From Zeugodacus cucurbitae (Eukaryota; Arthropoda; Insecta; Diptera; Tephritidae): a DNA stretch of 64,000 nt. The DNA is taken from contig NC_071671.1 of the NCBI RefSeq assembly GCF_028554725.1, positions 22,071,501-22,135,500 on the forward strand, read 5' to 3'. The notes beneath the pieces are model-generated. The model was given only the letters and a program-made list of their open reading frames with translations. It searched no databases and was not told the origin of the DNA. The translations under genes and the position numbers were made by a program. Position 1 is the first letter of the stretch, and each line of letters opens with the position of its first letter. Positions 25,741 through 36,459 of the stretch are shown here, piece by piece.

Positions 25741-26050
25741 ATAGAATAAAATAAAAATAAAAAAAAAATAAAATAAAATAAAATAGAAAAAATAAAATAT
25801 AATATAATATAATAACCTTAACTTAACTTAACTTGACTTAACTTAACTTAGCTTAGCTTAGCTTAGCTTAACGTACATAACTTATCGTCACGTAACGTAA
25901 TAACATAGAATAACGTAACGTAACATAATGTAACAAATCGTGAATTAAGGAAAATATAAAATAACAACATTCAACATAAGGTAACGTAGCATAACGTAAC
26001 TAAAATAACTGACATGACATAACATAACGCAACATAACTTAATATAACAT
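25741..26050. repeat. Pentanucleotide array: (AATAA)n passing into (TTAAC/TTAGC/TAACG)n
   Basis: About 60 bp of AATAA/AAAAT repeats is followed by some 250 bp of imperfect five-base units, read as CTTAA, CTTAG, CGTAA and CATAA. The order is a run of CTTAA, then four CTTAG, then CGTAA/CATAA variants that become more diverged. It is a variable-unit microsatellite with its best-preserved part at 25815-25875. Confidence 0.8.
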
Positions 26051-27644
26051 AAAATGCATGAAAGTATTTTTAAAGAAAACACAAACCCACCGAAGAACCA
26101 AAAAGACTTACTTTGCGTATAACATAATTTCGAACATATCTTCGAAAACTCTCACACCAACACACCTCCTTTTAATCTTACATACATTACGAATTCACTC
26201 AAGCAAGCAACACCATAATCCACACCAGCTCATCCAACCATTTCGTTTCGCTCACTGTTGACACAAGCACTCCGCATGCTCCAGGGATGCTGTTCGGCAG
26301 CGGCGCTCGGTTCACCAATGCGTGCAAGAGTCGAAGTGGCAACTTAATTTAGCCGCGTACGAACCGAAACATTGAGGTAGTGCGACACATTCGTTGTGGT
26401 TGCGTGCACGTGGTCGCATCAGAGACGCGCTTCAGCGTAAGCAAGTCACCAGCCGAAATAAGTAAAATTGCATAGTTTAACAACAACAACAATAGCAGTA
26501 GTGTATACAAAAATTGCACCAACAAATAAAGTGGTAGTAAACTATAACCGCAGTCCCGCGCTTTTGCTACGACTTAACCGTTGCATTAACAGTAAAACAG
26601 TAGCATACTTGTAGGCGTTCGTGCATGTGTGTGCTGCTTTGGCAGTCACTTTACGCTGCGCACGAGCTTGTCACACTGCACAGAAGTGATTTATTGCGAT
26701 TTGTGTTTCTTGAGTGAGGGAGAGTGCGCCTTCAATGCAGTTAGAAAGTGCAAGTGAAATTATTAGTGACTTGGCAGCTGGATATTGAAGAAAGATTTTT
26801 AAGTGAAGTGCTTTGACTGTGTAAATATTCGTGTGTTGAGTGGTTGTTAAAAGATCTGTATTCCGCAGAAATATTGGATTTTATAAATAAAATTAAAAAT
26901 ATTATATGGATTCCTGAAACAGCTGTGAGAGATCTTTTATTCAAGAAGTTTACTGATATTACAAGCATAACGTTATGTTGAAGCTTATATAAAAAACGGT
27001 TACAAAAACTTGTCACAATTATAAGAAAACAATGGATATGTGACTCAATCAAAGGAAATGGAATAATATATATATATATATATTATATACCAGAAGAACA
27101 AAAAATTGCATTAAGTTTTAGGAAAAAATAAGTATTTTTATCAAAATTCGATTCAATAATTTTATATAGTTCGCATTGAGAGGAAAACACCGTAATATAT
27201 TTCTCAGTATTGGCAATTATCTCTTTGTGGCTGCATTGATTTATGTAAGCATTTACTTAAAGTTTGCGGACCGAAGAATATTACCCTGGGAAACAGATTG
27301 AGGACATACGATTGATATGAAACAAATCCATGTAATTTGCCAGCATTGCCATTGTTTTCTGTGACATTGTATTGATGATAAATCACTTTATTCTTCGCCA
27401 AATGTATACCTTTCGTGCGATTTCATCAAAGAAGTTTTCCAATGTTACTATTAAGGAACATTATATTTAACGAGTTCTTTTTCGTATCAGTAGAATTCTT
27501 TTAATAGAAAAGTGTTTCTTTAACATTCGAATGCTTAAATTTGTATCTTTCCACAATAAAAAATTCGTTAAACCAGCAGTCTCAACTCATACGTGTATTT
27601 TATTCAAGTTAGGTTTAATTACAAAATATTTAAATTCAATACAA
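26051..27644. other. GC-richer leader- or promoter-like segment, then AT-rich sequence
   Basis: 26270-26760 has clearly higher GC and CAA-rich runs than its surroundings, consistent with a promoter or long 5' UTR exon on the plus strand. No protein is supported. An (AT)n tract lies at 27065-27088. Nothing was recognised from 27.1 to 27.6 kb. Confidence 0.3.
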
Positions 27645-28881
27645 AACAAGTAATGAAGGGCTAAGTTTGGGTGCAACCGAACATTTTATACTCTCGCAAT
27701 TTATCGATATAGTTTTATTAAGATAACACACAATTTGACCCATATATTCGGCAAAAAGTTCAATAGAATAACGAAAATCATCATATATGGTATATGAGGG
27801 CTGAAGTAATTCCTAAACCGATTTCATTAATATTCACCTTGAAGATACACTATATCCAAGACTATACGTTCACATAAAGTTACTTAGATATTTCACATAT
27901 TAACCGATATATGCGTTACCGTACATAATTAGGTATATGGGAGCTAGGGGAAGTTCTGATCCGATTTTAACCGTTTCTGGTATATGAGAGCTAGGGGAAG
28001 TTTTGATCTTTTTATTTCCTCTCAATTAAATTAAAATGTCTGAGAGATTTCGGTGAAAAATTACCCTAAGACACTGAGTTCTTCCTATTCGATATCCGGG
28101 GCATTGAAAAGTTATAGCCGGATTAGATGCCATAGATGATGTACAGTATTTGTTTAAAATTTTATTCCGCTATCTTCATTGATTCCTAATGAATATATTA
28201 TAAAGTGAAGGAATCAGATGGAAATCAAAATTGAGTTATATGGGAAGTAGTCGTGGTTGTGAACTGAATTTGCCTATTTTCCATTCGTCCTTCAGGGTAT
28301 CAAGAAAGTGTTATCTACAGAATTTAATTGAAATCGGTCGCATAGTTACGGAGATATGGTATTTCGGTGTAGATTTTTGAGCGCAGCCCTTCTGTGTCAT
28401 GTTTACCATGAAATTTAAGGTTTCTGCTGTTTTTCTTTACTGCATTAAAGCATGTTAAGTTAGTTAGTTTTCAACTTAACCTTTGTACGGGAGATAGGCA
28501 TGGTTAGAATCGAATTTCCTCAATTTTTAGACTGTATAAGAAAATATCCAAAGCAAACAACTCTACAGAGTTTGGTTGATATAGCTTTAGTAGTTTACCA
28601 GATATATATAAAAAACTAGTAGGGGCACGCCCACTTCCAAAAAATATAACATCCAAATATGCCCCTTTTTACTCAAGTTACTCAAGTTACAGCGCAGACC
28701 GAAGGACGGACAGACAGATATCCGGATAACTCAGTCGTTACCCTGATAACTTTACTATATCTAAATAACTTTATATCTAATATATAGGTGTTTTTGGTTA
28801 GGTAGTTTTAGGTGTTACAAACAACCGTTATATGAACAAAACTACCATACTATCTTAGCAATTTTGTTCCGAGAGTATAAA
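27645..28881 (+). repeat. Dispersed repeat family 1, copy 2
   Basis: The longer copy of the family at 3283-4378, same orientation. Its left part reads aagggctaagtttgggtg and then ttttatactctcgcaa; its right end reads ttttgttccgagagtataaa, a slightly mutated version of the inverted terminus seen intact in copy 1. A block with gacggacagacagatatccgg-type sequence near 28710 precedes the end. No intact ORF. Overall divergence from copy 1 is visible but moderate, with several indels. Confidence 0.7.
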
Positions 28882-29802
28882 CAGTAGCACAACTTATTTA
28901 GTGAAGAAAATAAGTATTTTGAACTATTTCGACAACAGCGACATCTACTGAGTAAATATTTATTTAAAATTTTAAACACAAAAATTTTAGGTACTTTTCC
29001 AAAATAATCGTTTTCTGCCAAAAATACTAAGTGATACAGTGTTCAAGGTTTGTAAATTAAACACAAATAAATGCACAAAAGATAATAAACAATAAGTTAA
29101 AAACAAAGAGTATGAAGAAGAAAGTGAAAAAGCGCAAAGTTGCGTGTAAAGAAAATGTTTGAAAATTAGAAAGAGTCAAAACCGCAAAAATACGCAGTAT
29201 TTAGTGCAAGGATTAGTGTTGTGGAAAAACGCAGTTACCACAAATACACATACCAGCTAAGCAATACGTGTTTCGTTTAGCAAAAAGCAAGCTGCAAAAC
29301 GAAAATATAACAACAACAACAATAATTCGAAAAGAAAAGTGCAAGTGAAAGTAGAGCAAAGAAATAACGGGATTAGTTTGCGCTGAAGCAGCAGAAAGCA
29401 AAATAATATAAATACAAATAAATATATATACATATATACAAATACATACATATGTACACATAAATGTCATAGTATATATGTATGTATGTGTGTGTTCGCT
29501 TAAATGAAATTGCGTAATAGCGTAATTCGCACATATGCACTCGTATGTACGCCCAATTGAGGTTAAGCTAATTGTGGGGGCAAGCACGTAACTGTCGACG
29601 AAAAGACAGCGGGAGAAAATAGGAAAAAACAACAACAACAAAAACCTATCACATGCAATAGTAAATAGTTGTACAATAACAAATAACAAGCAAGCAATAA
29701 TACTTTAACGCTCAACATAAAAGCATAAAACAACGTAGCAGCCTTAACAGCTTGATAAAAAACAAACAACAACACAAGAAGCAGTGAAAAAAGCCAGCAA
29801 GC
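28882..29802 (+). other. Probable 5' UTR of the gene starting at 29803
   Basis: CAA- and AAC-rich sequence with CATATG/ATGTATGT microsatellites at 29425-29490, typical of a long fly 5' leader. An in-frame TGA at 29785-29787 lies just upstream of the start codon. The antisense open frames here follow from the A-rich, stop-poor reverse strand and are not genes. The transcription start cannot be placed. Confidence 0.4.
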
Positions 29803-29952
29803 ATGCCATTCGGCCGCAAATCACCATTGGAGGCACTCGCTTTGCCCGGCGTCATTTTGGCCTACAAATACAGTCAATTTCGGCAAAGACGCCGCGAGGC
29901 AGCCAGCCGACGTGTAACGGAACGTGAATTGGCGGCGCTGCATCATAAAATC
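29803..29952 (+). CDS. First coding exon of an unidentified gene (50 codons, then GTAAGT donor)
   Basis: ATG at 29803 in good context (caagcATGcc) opens a frame beginning MPFGRKSPLEALALPGVI and continuing LAYKYSQFRQRRREAA and SRRVTERELAALHHKI. It is followed exactly by GTAAGT at 29953, a phase-0 donor; reading on gives a stop two codons later. An in-frame stop at 29785-29787 fixes this ATG as the first. The GC-balanced, codon-like composition stands out sharply from the flanks. The peptide has a hydrophobic LALPGVILAY stretch followed by an Arg-rich, probably helical segment, which could be a membrane-proximal or coiled-coil start. I do not recognise the protein. No following exon was found, so the rest of the window may be its first intron or introns. 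Confidence 0.7.
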
Positions 29953-30611
29953 GTAAGTTGAGCCACACATACTGAACTATTTAGCTATTAATGTGTGTGT
30001 GTATGAAATTAGAGTTGACTATATATTTATATACACGAATATAATCTTATACATTTATTACCCGAAAAATATGTATACATTCCCACCAGCTTTTTGTATT
30101 CTTATCACACACATATTTTTGTTTTCTTAAACTTTCTTAGCCTACTTTGTGGCGCACACACACACTTGTTCTTGTCAGCAGGTAATCCCATGTGGAAGAT
30201 CATTTATGCCAGACACGTTGCGTAAACGATGCATAAAATAACAATTGAAAAGTGTGTTAATTTTCGGGGTTTTTACTTGAGGGCATTCAATATTAACCAG
30301 TTGCTTACTTAGCTTACAAGTTTCGAGCAAGCAAATTGACAGCTCGTTTATTAGCTTCACTGGTGTACTTTCTTTGAGTTTTATTCTTGATAACTGGTTA
30401 CATAGTAAAGTATGTACCACGTGGGTAATATGGACCACCCAGTTATCTTGAATTCCAATTGTTAAATCCTCCGCTATTGTCGTTTGATTTCTTCGTCTAT
30501 TCGCACAAACTTTCTCGGTTTGAATTTATCGTTCAGCAAGTGCGAATACCCGAGCAATAGTTATTTTTGAATAATCACGGTTTCTGATAACCCTGTCCAT
30601 AAAAATTTTTG
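29953..30611 (+). other. Start of the presumed intron after the 29.8-kb exon
   Basis: It begins with the GTAAGT donor. AT-rich, with a short CA run near 30150-30165. The minus-strand open frame at 30175-30438 shows no recognisable family. Confidence 0.35.
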
Positions 30612-31020
30612 GAACAGAATAGCGACCCTATAATTCTGAAAGGGTATGTTGAGTAGATAATTTTTGTAGAACAAACTTATGGTCCAGCACGTCTGAGTTT
30701 TTTTTTACAGTGGGTCAAAGTTTTCATTTTTCGGTCGAAGGGAGCATTATACTATATGAAAAAAAAATGTTGTAATGTCTGAGAGAATTCTTATGGTCAG
30801 AGTTGTATTGTAGAATTGTATGAGGATTATTTTTGTGGAAGATCTTAACCCTCTAACTGGTTTCTTTATGGGTCAATTTGACCCTTTTTTCGAGAAAATA
30901 AAAAAATATCCTTTAAAAAAGGACATTTAAGGATTAAAATAATCTACGAAAATGTTTGGCGGAAAATTTCAGTGGGGGTCACCAAAGACACCATTGTTGT
31001 AAATAAAGCCCTTTACGATT
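30612..31020 (+). repeat. Left terminal inverted repeat of the long-TIR transposon
   Basis: 409 bp, the inverted counterpart of 32948-33360. It contains the near-palindrome gggtcaatttgaccc at about 30871-30885. The other arm has gggtaaatttgaccc in plus-strand complement form. Confidence 0.8.
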
Positions 31021-31087
31021 GATAAAAAAATTATAATTTTGTTTTAATAGTGGTTTATTATAGTATGTACACATTTATTTTTTTGCT

Positions 31088-32734
31088 TCAGCAGTAGTAG
31101 GACAATGGATCCGATGTGTCAAGGTTTCTGTACAAGCCCCATACGTATTCAGCAAGCATTACAGTTTGGGATTTCCCTTTGAATCTTTCTTCCAATAAAA
31201 ACCGTGTTCATCTGAAACCGCTCCAAGGTTTTCTTTAAAAAAACTGAGATGAGAGTGCAGAAATGCAGCTTTAGTGACATCTTAACGCCAATATTGTTAA
31301 AACCGATTAGCATGCTTTCAATATTTTTTGCATAGTTTTGTGCTTTGAGTTTCCAAGGAATTCTGATATAACCAGCTGCATAAAGTCAAATGCTGTCTTT
31401 TGCATATCCGACAGATGACCATAAAATTCTTCATCTTGTAATAATTTTCTTATACCGGGTCCAACGAGCATTCCTAGAAAAGGTAGTTTACATTAAATGA
31501 AATAAATTATTTCTTAAAACCGTATTTTACCTTTTTTTAATTTTGCTGCAGATAATCTGGGGAAAATTGTTTGAATGCGTTTGAAAGCGTATTTAAGCTT
31601 TTAATAAAATTTTTCCCCACGCCCAACTTAATATGCAGCGGTGGAAGTATGACCTTATCTTTTGGGACAAGAGATTCATGGATTACACTTAAGTCACCAA
31701 CCAATAATATTTTCTTTACGTTCTTCGAAATATTTAATATGATAATGGCTTCTGGCAGCACGTGAATCCCATTTACAAAGAAAGCACATATATTTTGTGT
31801 ATCCTGTTTGCATTCCAGTCAATATTGCAATCATTTAGAAGTCTGCGCATACTTCCCATTTATATTTATTGTATTCAATTTTATTTAAGAGATTTTAAAT
31901 ATTTGCGTATGTTTCCTCCTTTTTTGTGGAATACGCAACCGTTACTGACGGATGCTGATTTCCATTGTGCAGTAAAACTGATTTTAAGCTGTGTTTTGAA
32001 CTATCTATAAATAGTCGCCAAGCGGAAGAGTCCAGTGGAAGCTTTAGATATTTTAGAACCTCTTCAATACTGCAACAGTATACAAGTTCTTCTGATTTTT
32101 TTTAAATAACTTTCCAAATCGGCGTGTCTTTTTCTTGGCGATGCAACTTTTACATCGGCTTTTATCAAATTCCTGTTTTTCAATCTGGAATATAATATTT
32201 CAGCTTCCTCTTTTGTTAGTCCTAAATCTCTTACAAGATGTTTAAACCACCAGGAGGCAAGTAACTTATATCTGATATGTTTTCAACCGCCGCTGTTATT
32301 TCTGTATTGGCGTATGTCATATTGGCCGAAAATGTATGTGTAGGCGGTTGAGGCACCGGAACACCTTCACAGCGCACTTCTGGTAAAATGACATTATCTG
32401 TTGCTTCGTATGTCATTATCGCGTAGTGCCTTTGGCTTCTACCAAATTTGTAATTTACGCAGAAATAGCATGTATCTGATTTGTGATTTTCAGGTTCAAT
32501 CCACATAATAGGCGCAGAAAATGGCAGCGACTTAGTACCGCCTTTATACGAGGTCAAAAGACCACTTTCGCAAGTAGTACATACAGTTTTTGGTAACCAA
32601 GCTTCACATAAAAACCGTATTCCAATGAAAAGAAAATATGGTTCTTCAATTATCTTTCTTCTGCTTTAAAGGTGCGTAAAATGTCCACAAGTAAAACAAA
32701 ACCAATCTCTTAATTTGCAAACAGAATCCGCCAT
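31088..32734 (-). pseudogene. Decayed gene of the long-TIR transposon (CYFC / LPPLHIKLG protein family)
   Basis: The minus strand starts at an ATG at 32734 (MADSVCKLRDWFCFTCGHF). It runs through recognisable pieces: APIMWIEPENHKSDTCYFC (~32500-32450); LTKEEAEILYSRLKNRNL; WRLFIDSSKHSLKSVLLHNG (~32000); TGYTKYMCFLCKWDSRA (~31780); DKVILPPLHIKLGV (~31640); and KMSLKLHF (~31280). It ends in LDTSDPLSYYC and a stop at 31088-31090. Several in-frame stops and frameshifts separate these pieces. Multiple CxxC pairs (FTCGHF, CYFC, CFLC) suggest zinc binding. I recall homologous multi-copy proteins in many arthropod genomes, but no agreed function. Its position inside TIRs supports a transposase role here (inference). 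Confidence 0.65.
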
Positions 32735-32947
32735 GCTTATTTAAGCTTTAATTGTTCTTTTTTTATATTAATTTTAGTAAAAATCACACCCGATATGTAC
32801 TGCTTAGTAAGTCAATTATGCTTTATTTTTAGCACACCCGATTTGTAAGTCACAGCTGACTAGACGCGAGAACTCAGTGTTTGGCCCCGCCGAACTTGAC
32901 GACGTTTTCACCTACTTTGTATATATTGGCGTGTAATGTTGCCAATT

Positions 32948-33360
32948 AATCGTAAAGAGATTTATTTACAACAATGGTGTCTTTGGTGACCCCCACTGAA
33001 ATTTTCCGCCCAACATTTTCGTAGAATATTTTAATCCTTAAATGTCCTTTTTTAAAGGATATTTTTTTGATTTTTTCGAAAAAAGGGTCAAATTTACCCA
33101 TAAAAAAAACCAGTTAGAGGGTTAAGATCTTCCACAAAAATAATCCTCATACAATTCCATAATACAATTCTGACCATAAGAATTCTCTCAGACATTAACT
33201 TAAAACATTTTTTTCATATAGTATAATGCTCCCTGCGACCAAAAAATGAAAACTTTAAAACACTGTAAAAAAAAATCAGACGTGCTGGACCATAAGTTTG
33301 TTCTACAAAAATGATCTACTCAACATACCCTTTCAGAATTATGGAGTCGCTATTCTGTTC
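32948..33360 (-). repeat. Right terminal inverted repeat of the long-TIR transposon
   Basis: 413 bp, the inverted counterpart of 30612-31020. It is well conserved across its length, including the ccctctaactgg and gtgggggtcaccaaagac blocks. Confidence 0.8.
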
Positions 33361-33794
33361 AGTGTAATTATTTGTTCGTAAGTGAATTTAGCGTTTTTAT
33401 TTAAAATTTATTGTACAAATGTACAATGAATAAATTGAATTGAATAAATACTTTTTGCTAATTTTTAATGATTAGAGTTTAATTTTATTTACTCTACCAT
33501 GATAGATACTAATATGGACTAGGAATATTAAGTACTGAGCCTGTCAATTGGCTGAAAAATAATATTATGCACCCATTGGATGGGTTTGTTTTTAAAGAGA
33601 AAAGGAAATTCATTTGCAAGAGCACGAGGTTTCACATAATATTATGTTTTACACTTTTTGATATCCTTTAAAAGGAAATGAATGGACCATTTTAATTATT
33701 CAGCCAACAATGTTTTCCATCAAAATCAGGTCTATATTACCCTCCAATATTTCTTTTCGTTTTTCTGGGTATTTTTATGTTTTTTTCAGTTTAT
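33361..33794. other. AT-rich spacer between two mobile elements
   Basis: No gene or repeat recognised. It may be part of the intron downstream of the 29.8-kb exon. Confidence 0.35.
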
Positions 33795-33810
33795 AATATA
33801 TTTTGCGTTT
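33795..33810 (+). repeat. Target-site duplication of RTE copy C, left (aatatattttgcgttt)
   Basis: Sixteen bases identical to 34348-34363. Confidence 0.9.
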
Positions 33811-34347
33811 GCTACTTTGGACTGAGTAGGCAATTGAACAGTAAAGTCCTCTCTCGACGAACCAAACTCAAGCTCTACAAGTCGCTTATCATTCCCGTCC
33901 TGCTCTACGGTGCAGAAGCTTGGACGATGTCAACATCAGATGAGACGACACTAGGAGTTTTCGAGAGGAAAATTTTGCGCAAGATTTATGGTCCTAAGAT
34001 CATTGGCAACGGCGAATACCGCAGACGATGGAACGATGAGCTGTACTAGTTATACGACGACATTGACATAGTTCAGCGAATAAAAAGACAGCGGCTACAC
34101 TGGCTAGGTCATGTTGTCCGAATGGACGAAAACACTCCAGCCCTGAAAGTGTTCGATGCAGTACCCGCCGGAGGAAGCCGAGGAAGGGGAAGGCCTCCAC
34201 TCCGTTGGAGGGACCAGGTGGAGAGCGACCTGGTTACACTTGGGATCTCCAACTGGCGCCGAACTGCGAAGGAGAGAGAGAGATGGCGCACTATCGTCGA
34301 TTCGGCTATAACCGGCTAAACGGTTGCAACGCCAATCACATACATAC
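33811..34347 (+). mobile_element. RTE-like retrotransposon, copy C (short 3' fragment with target duplication)
   Basis: 537-bp 5'-truncated insertion covering only the last part of the RT ORF and the 3' tail. It is nearly identical to the end of copy B. It begins at (g)ctactttggactgag and ends cacatacatac, flanked by a perfect 16-bp duplication. The frame has a TAG at 34048-34050 (TAC TAG TTA) where the family reads TAC GAG TTA. This stop is at a different base from the TAA of copy B, so the two copies were disabled independently. The later frame 34122-34319 ends in the usual C-terminus (RGRGRPPLRWRDQVE). Confidence 0.92.
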
Positions 34348-34363
34348 AATATATTTTGCGTTT
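34348..34363 (+). repeat. Target-site duplication of RTE copy C, right
   Basis: Identical to 33795-33810, directly after the CATA tail. Confidence 0.9.
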
Positions 34364-35310
34364 GGAGTAATTTTTTCTAAAAAAAGGTAAAAACTAATTG
34401 TTTTTTAAGTGAATCACATAAATTTGATTGTATTATTGCATGTATTTGGTTAACTATATACCTAAAAAATTGGTGGTCCATATTTGCCTATTTTACTATA
34501 TTCATATTTCAATATATTGACCACTGGTTACAATTGCCCTAATACTGTAACTGGTATATTTTCATAAACTCTCATATTTTACATATTTTGAATAGATATA
34601 AAAATTTTTATCTGCACTTAGTATTTCCAGTAATGTAGTAATAGGCAACTGTCAACAAATTTTATATATTGTATTTACTGTGAAAAAGTACTGTAATACA
34701 GTTAAAACAAGTATTTATTAATGAACCTATTTAAACCTTTATTATTGTTTACTAGAAAGAATGGAATAGTTATAACACTGTACAACACTGGGCTGGGTAT
34801 TGGACCACACTTTTTTTTTCGGGAGATTGAGTAATGTGTAAAAAAAGTATATTCTCCGATATATTCGAAATTTTTTATTTTTTCGAAAATTAAACTTTGA
34901 CCCGTCATAGTATCTGTTAAAAAAGCTTGACCGAAAATTTTAATTATTAAGAGGAAAATTCCATATTTTGGATTTTTTAGTAGCTATATTTTGTAATTGA
35001 TACTTTTTTTAGAAAGTCCTTTTTCGAACTACGAATATTTCGAAAAACGGAGCATACATTTTTTTACATTTGTCTCCTGGAAAATACTAGTTTGGTCCAA
35101 TACCCAAAAAAAAGCAATTTGTCGTATAGTGTAATATTCACCCTCTGGTTTTAGACATTTTTTCATCTATATTTCTTTCTACTTCATTGCAATAACATTT
35201 GTTAGTTATTTTCCAATACCCACATATTTTTATTTTTAAGTGAAGTTCTTGAAATAATCCTCAGTTTATTTTTGAAGCCACATGTTTTACCACCATATTT
35301 GAACTAAACT
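34364..35310. other. AT-rich spacer, nothing recognised
   Basis: Very AT-rich, with only one short minus-strand frame (34702-34908) that has no coding signature. Confidence 0.35.
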
Positions 35311-35325
35311 AGATAAATTTGAACA
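35311..35325 (+). repeat. Target-site duplication of RTE copy D, left (agataaatttgaaca)
   Basis: Fifteen bases identical to 35556-35570. Confidence 0.88.
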
Positions 35326-35555
35326 AGTACCAACAACACCAACAATGTCAGCCTCGAAATCCAGCGCAGAATAACTCTTGCCAACAGGTGCTACTTTGGA
35401 CTGAGTAGGCATTTGAACAGTAAAGTCCTCTCTCGACGAACCAAAATCAAACTCTACAAGTCGCTTATCATTCCCGTCCTGCTTTATGGTGCAGAAGCTT
35501 GGACGATGTCAACATCAGATGAGACGACTCTAGGATTTTGCACAGATTTACATAC
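35326..35555 (+). mobile_element. RTE-like retrotransposon, copy D (230 bp, internally deleted)
   Basis: Starts within the RT ORF (aacaatgtcagcctcgaaat, equivalent to ~22830 of copy B) and follows the family to gatgagacgactctagg at about 35535. It then jumps to a short end, gcacagatttacatac. Most of the 3' region present in copies B and C is missing, yet a perfect 15-bp target duplication surrounds the whole piece. The deletion was therefore present in the inserted cDNA, or arose by template jumping, rather than by later loss of a flank. Confidence 0.85.
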
Positions 35556-35570
35556 AGATAAATTTGAACA
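35556..35570 (+). repeat. Target-site duplication of RTE copy D, right
   Basis: Identical to 35311-35325. Confidence 0.88.
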
Positions 35571-36459
35571 GTAAATTAAATGCACAAATTATTTGATTTT
35601 ATTTATTTTTTTTTTTTAATTAAATTTACAAAAATTTAAACAAAAAGTCAACAAATTTAGAATTAGTATAAATTTAACTAGTTTAACTAGTTACAAACTA
35701 TATGATGTTGAAAACTTGGGTTAGTCTGAAAAATTTTTAAAAATCATCTGATGGATAGATGATTTTCCAATTGTCAATTTTATATATTTAATTTTTTTTA
35801 TGAATTTGGAATACATGCAATACTTTTTTCGCAAAAGTTTCAAAATTTTTTGGTATTTTTATTATTATTTGACTATTATGAAGCGATTTAGTTCTCATAA
35901 CCACTATTCCACAACTAATAATGGTATTTTAAATCATTGCAAAATGATTTTCCTCTGTCCCACATAAGCCATTGTTCGCCTAAACATCAACATAACAAAT
36001 TTTACAGTACTCTATACAAACGAAAACCAAATTTCTATGGCAGAGCAGTAAACTACATGTCGTAACAATCTACATAATAGGCCCATTAAACTTATATAGC
36101 TTTGGTGTACTTATATAACAACAAATATATAGGTATAAACATGCCTTCAATGTAGTGTAATGACCGAAACTTGCAGACTCAGCGACTAGTCAATACTTAA
36201 CAACAGAGGCCATAAAATAACCAAACTAACCGAGTCGAATAATCGACGGGCGGTACAGTGGGTTGGTTTTTGAATATACAACTATTAAAAATATGCTTTT
36301 TAGTTTATTTCAGACACCAAAGTCGCTTAAATTTTCATCATTAACTGATGGGCATCTCAATGTGCAGGAATGAAGTCTGGACGGAATTTGAGGTTAATAG
36401 CATTGAATAAATGTGAAAATTTTAAGTGCTGTAGTAAACAATTACTTTATTTAGAAACT
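35571..36459. other. AT-rich spacer, nothing recognised
   Basis: No supported ORF, repeat or RNA. Confidence 0.35.

Larger units (their letters stand above)
30612..33360. mobile_element. DNA transposon with ~410-bp terminal inverted repeats and a decayed internal gene
   Basis: Both ends start gaacagaatagcgac when read inward, and they remain alignable for 409 bp (30612-31020) and 413 bp (32948-33360). Differences are few and scattered, with small indels. The interior carries a decayed minus-strand gene (31088-32734). No matching target-site duplication is obvious at the two edges, so exact ends may be off by a few bases or the flanks have mutated. Long TIRs with a single gene suggest a cut-and-paste element. 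The superfamily is not clear to me: there is no recognisable mariner, hAT or piggyBac signature. Confidence 0.8.

Noticed and set aside
25815..25875. Telomere-like TTAGC/TTAAC repeats considered as interstitial telomere
   Set aside because: The unit is not TTAGG, flies lack that telomere repeat, and the array drifts from AATAA repeats, fitting an ordinary microsatellite.
29213..29689. 158-codon minus-strand ORF, apparently rich in membrane-like residues
   Set aside because: It is antisense to CAA- and CATA-rich leader sequence, whose complement is stop-poor and reads as Leu/Cys/Tyr/Phe runs. Overlapping frames on the same strand look alike, and no family was recognised.
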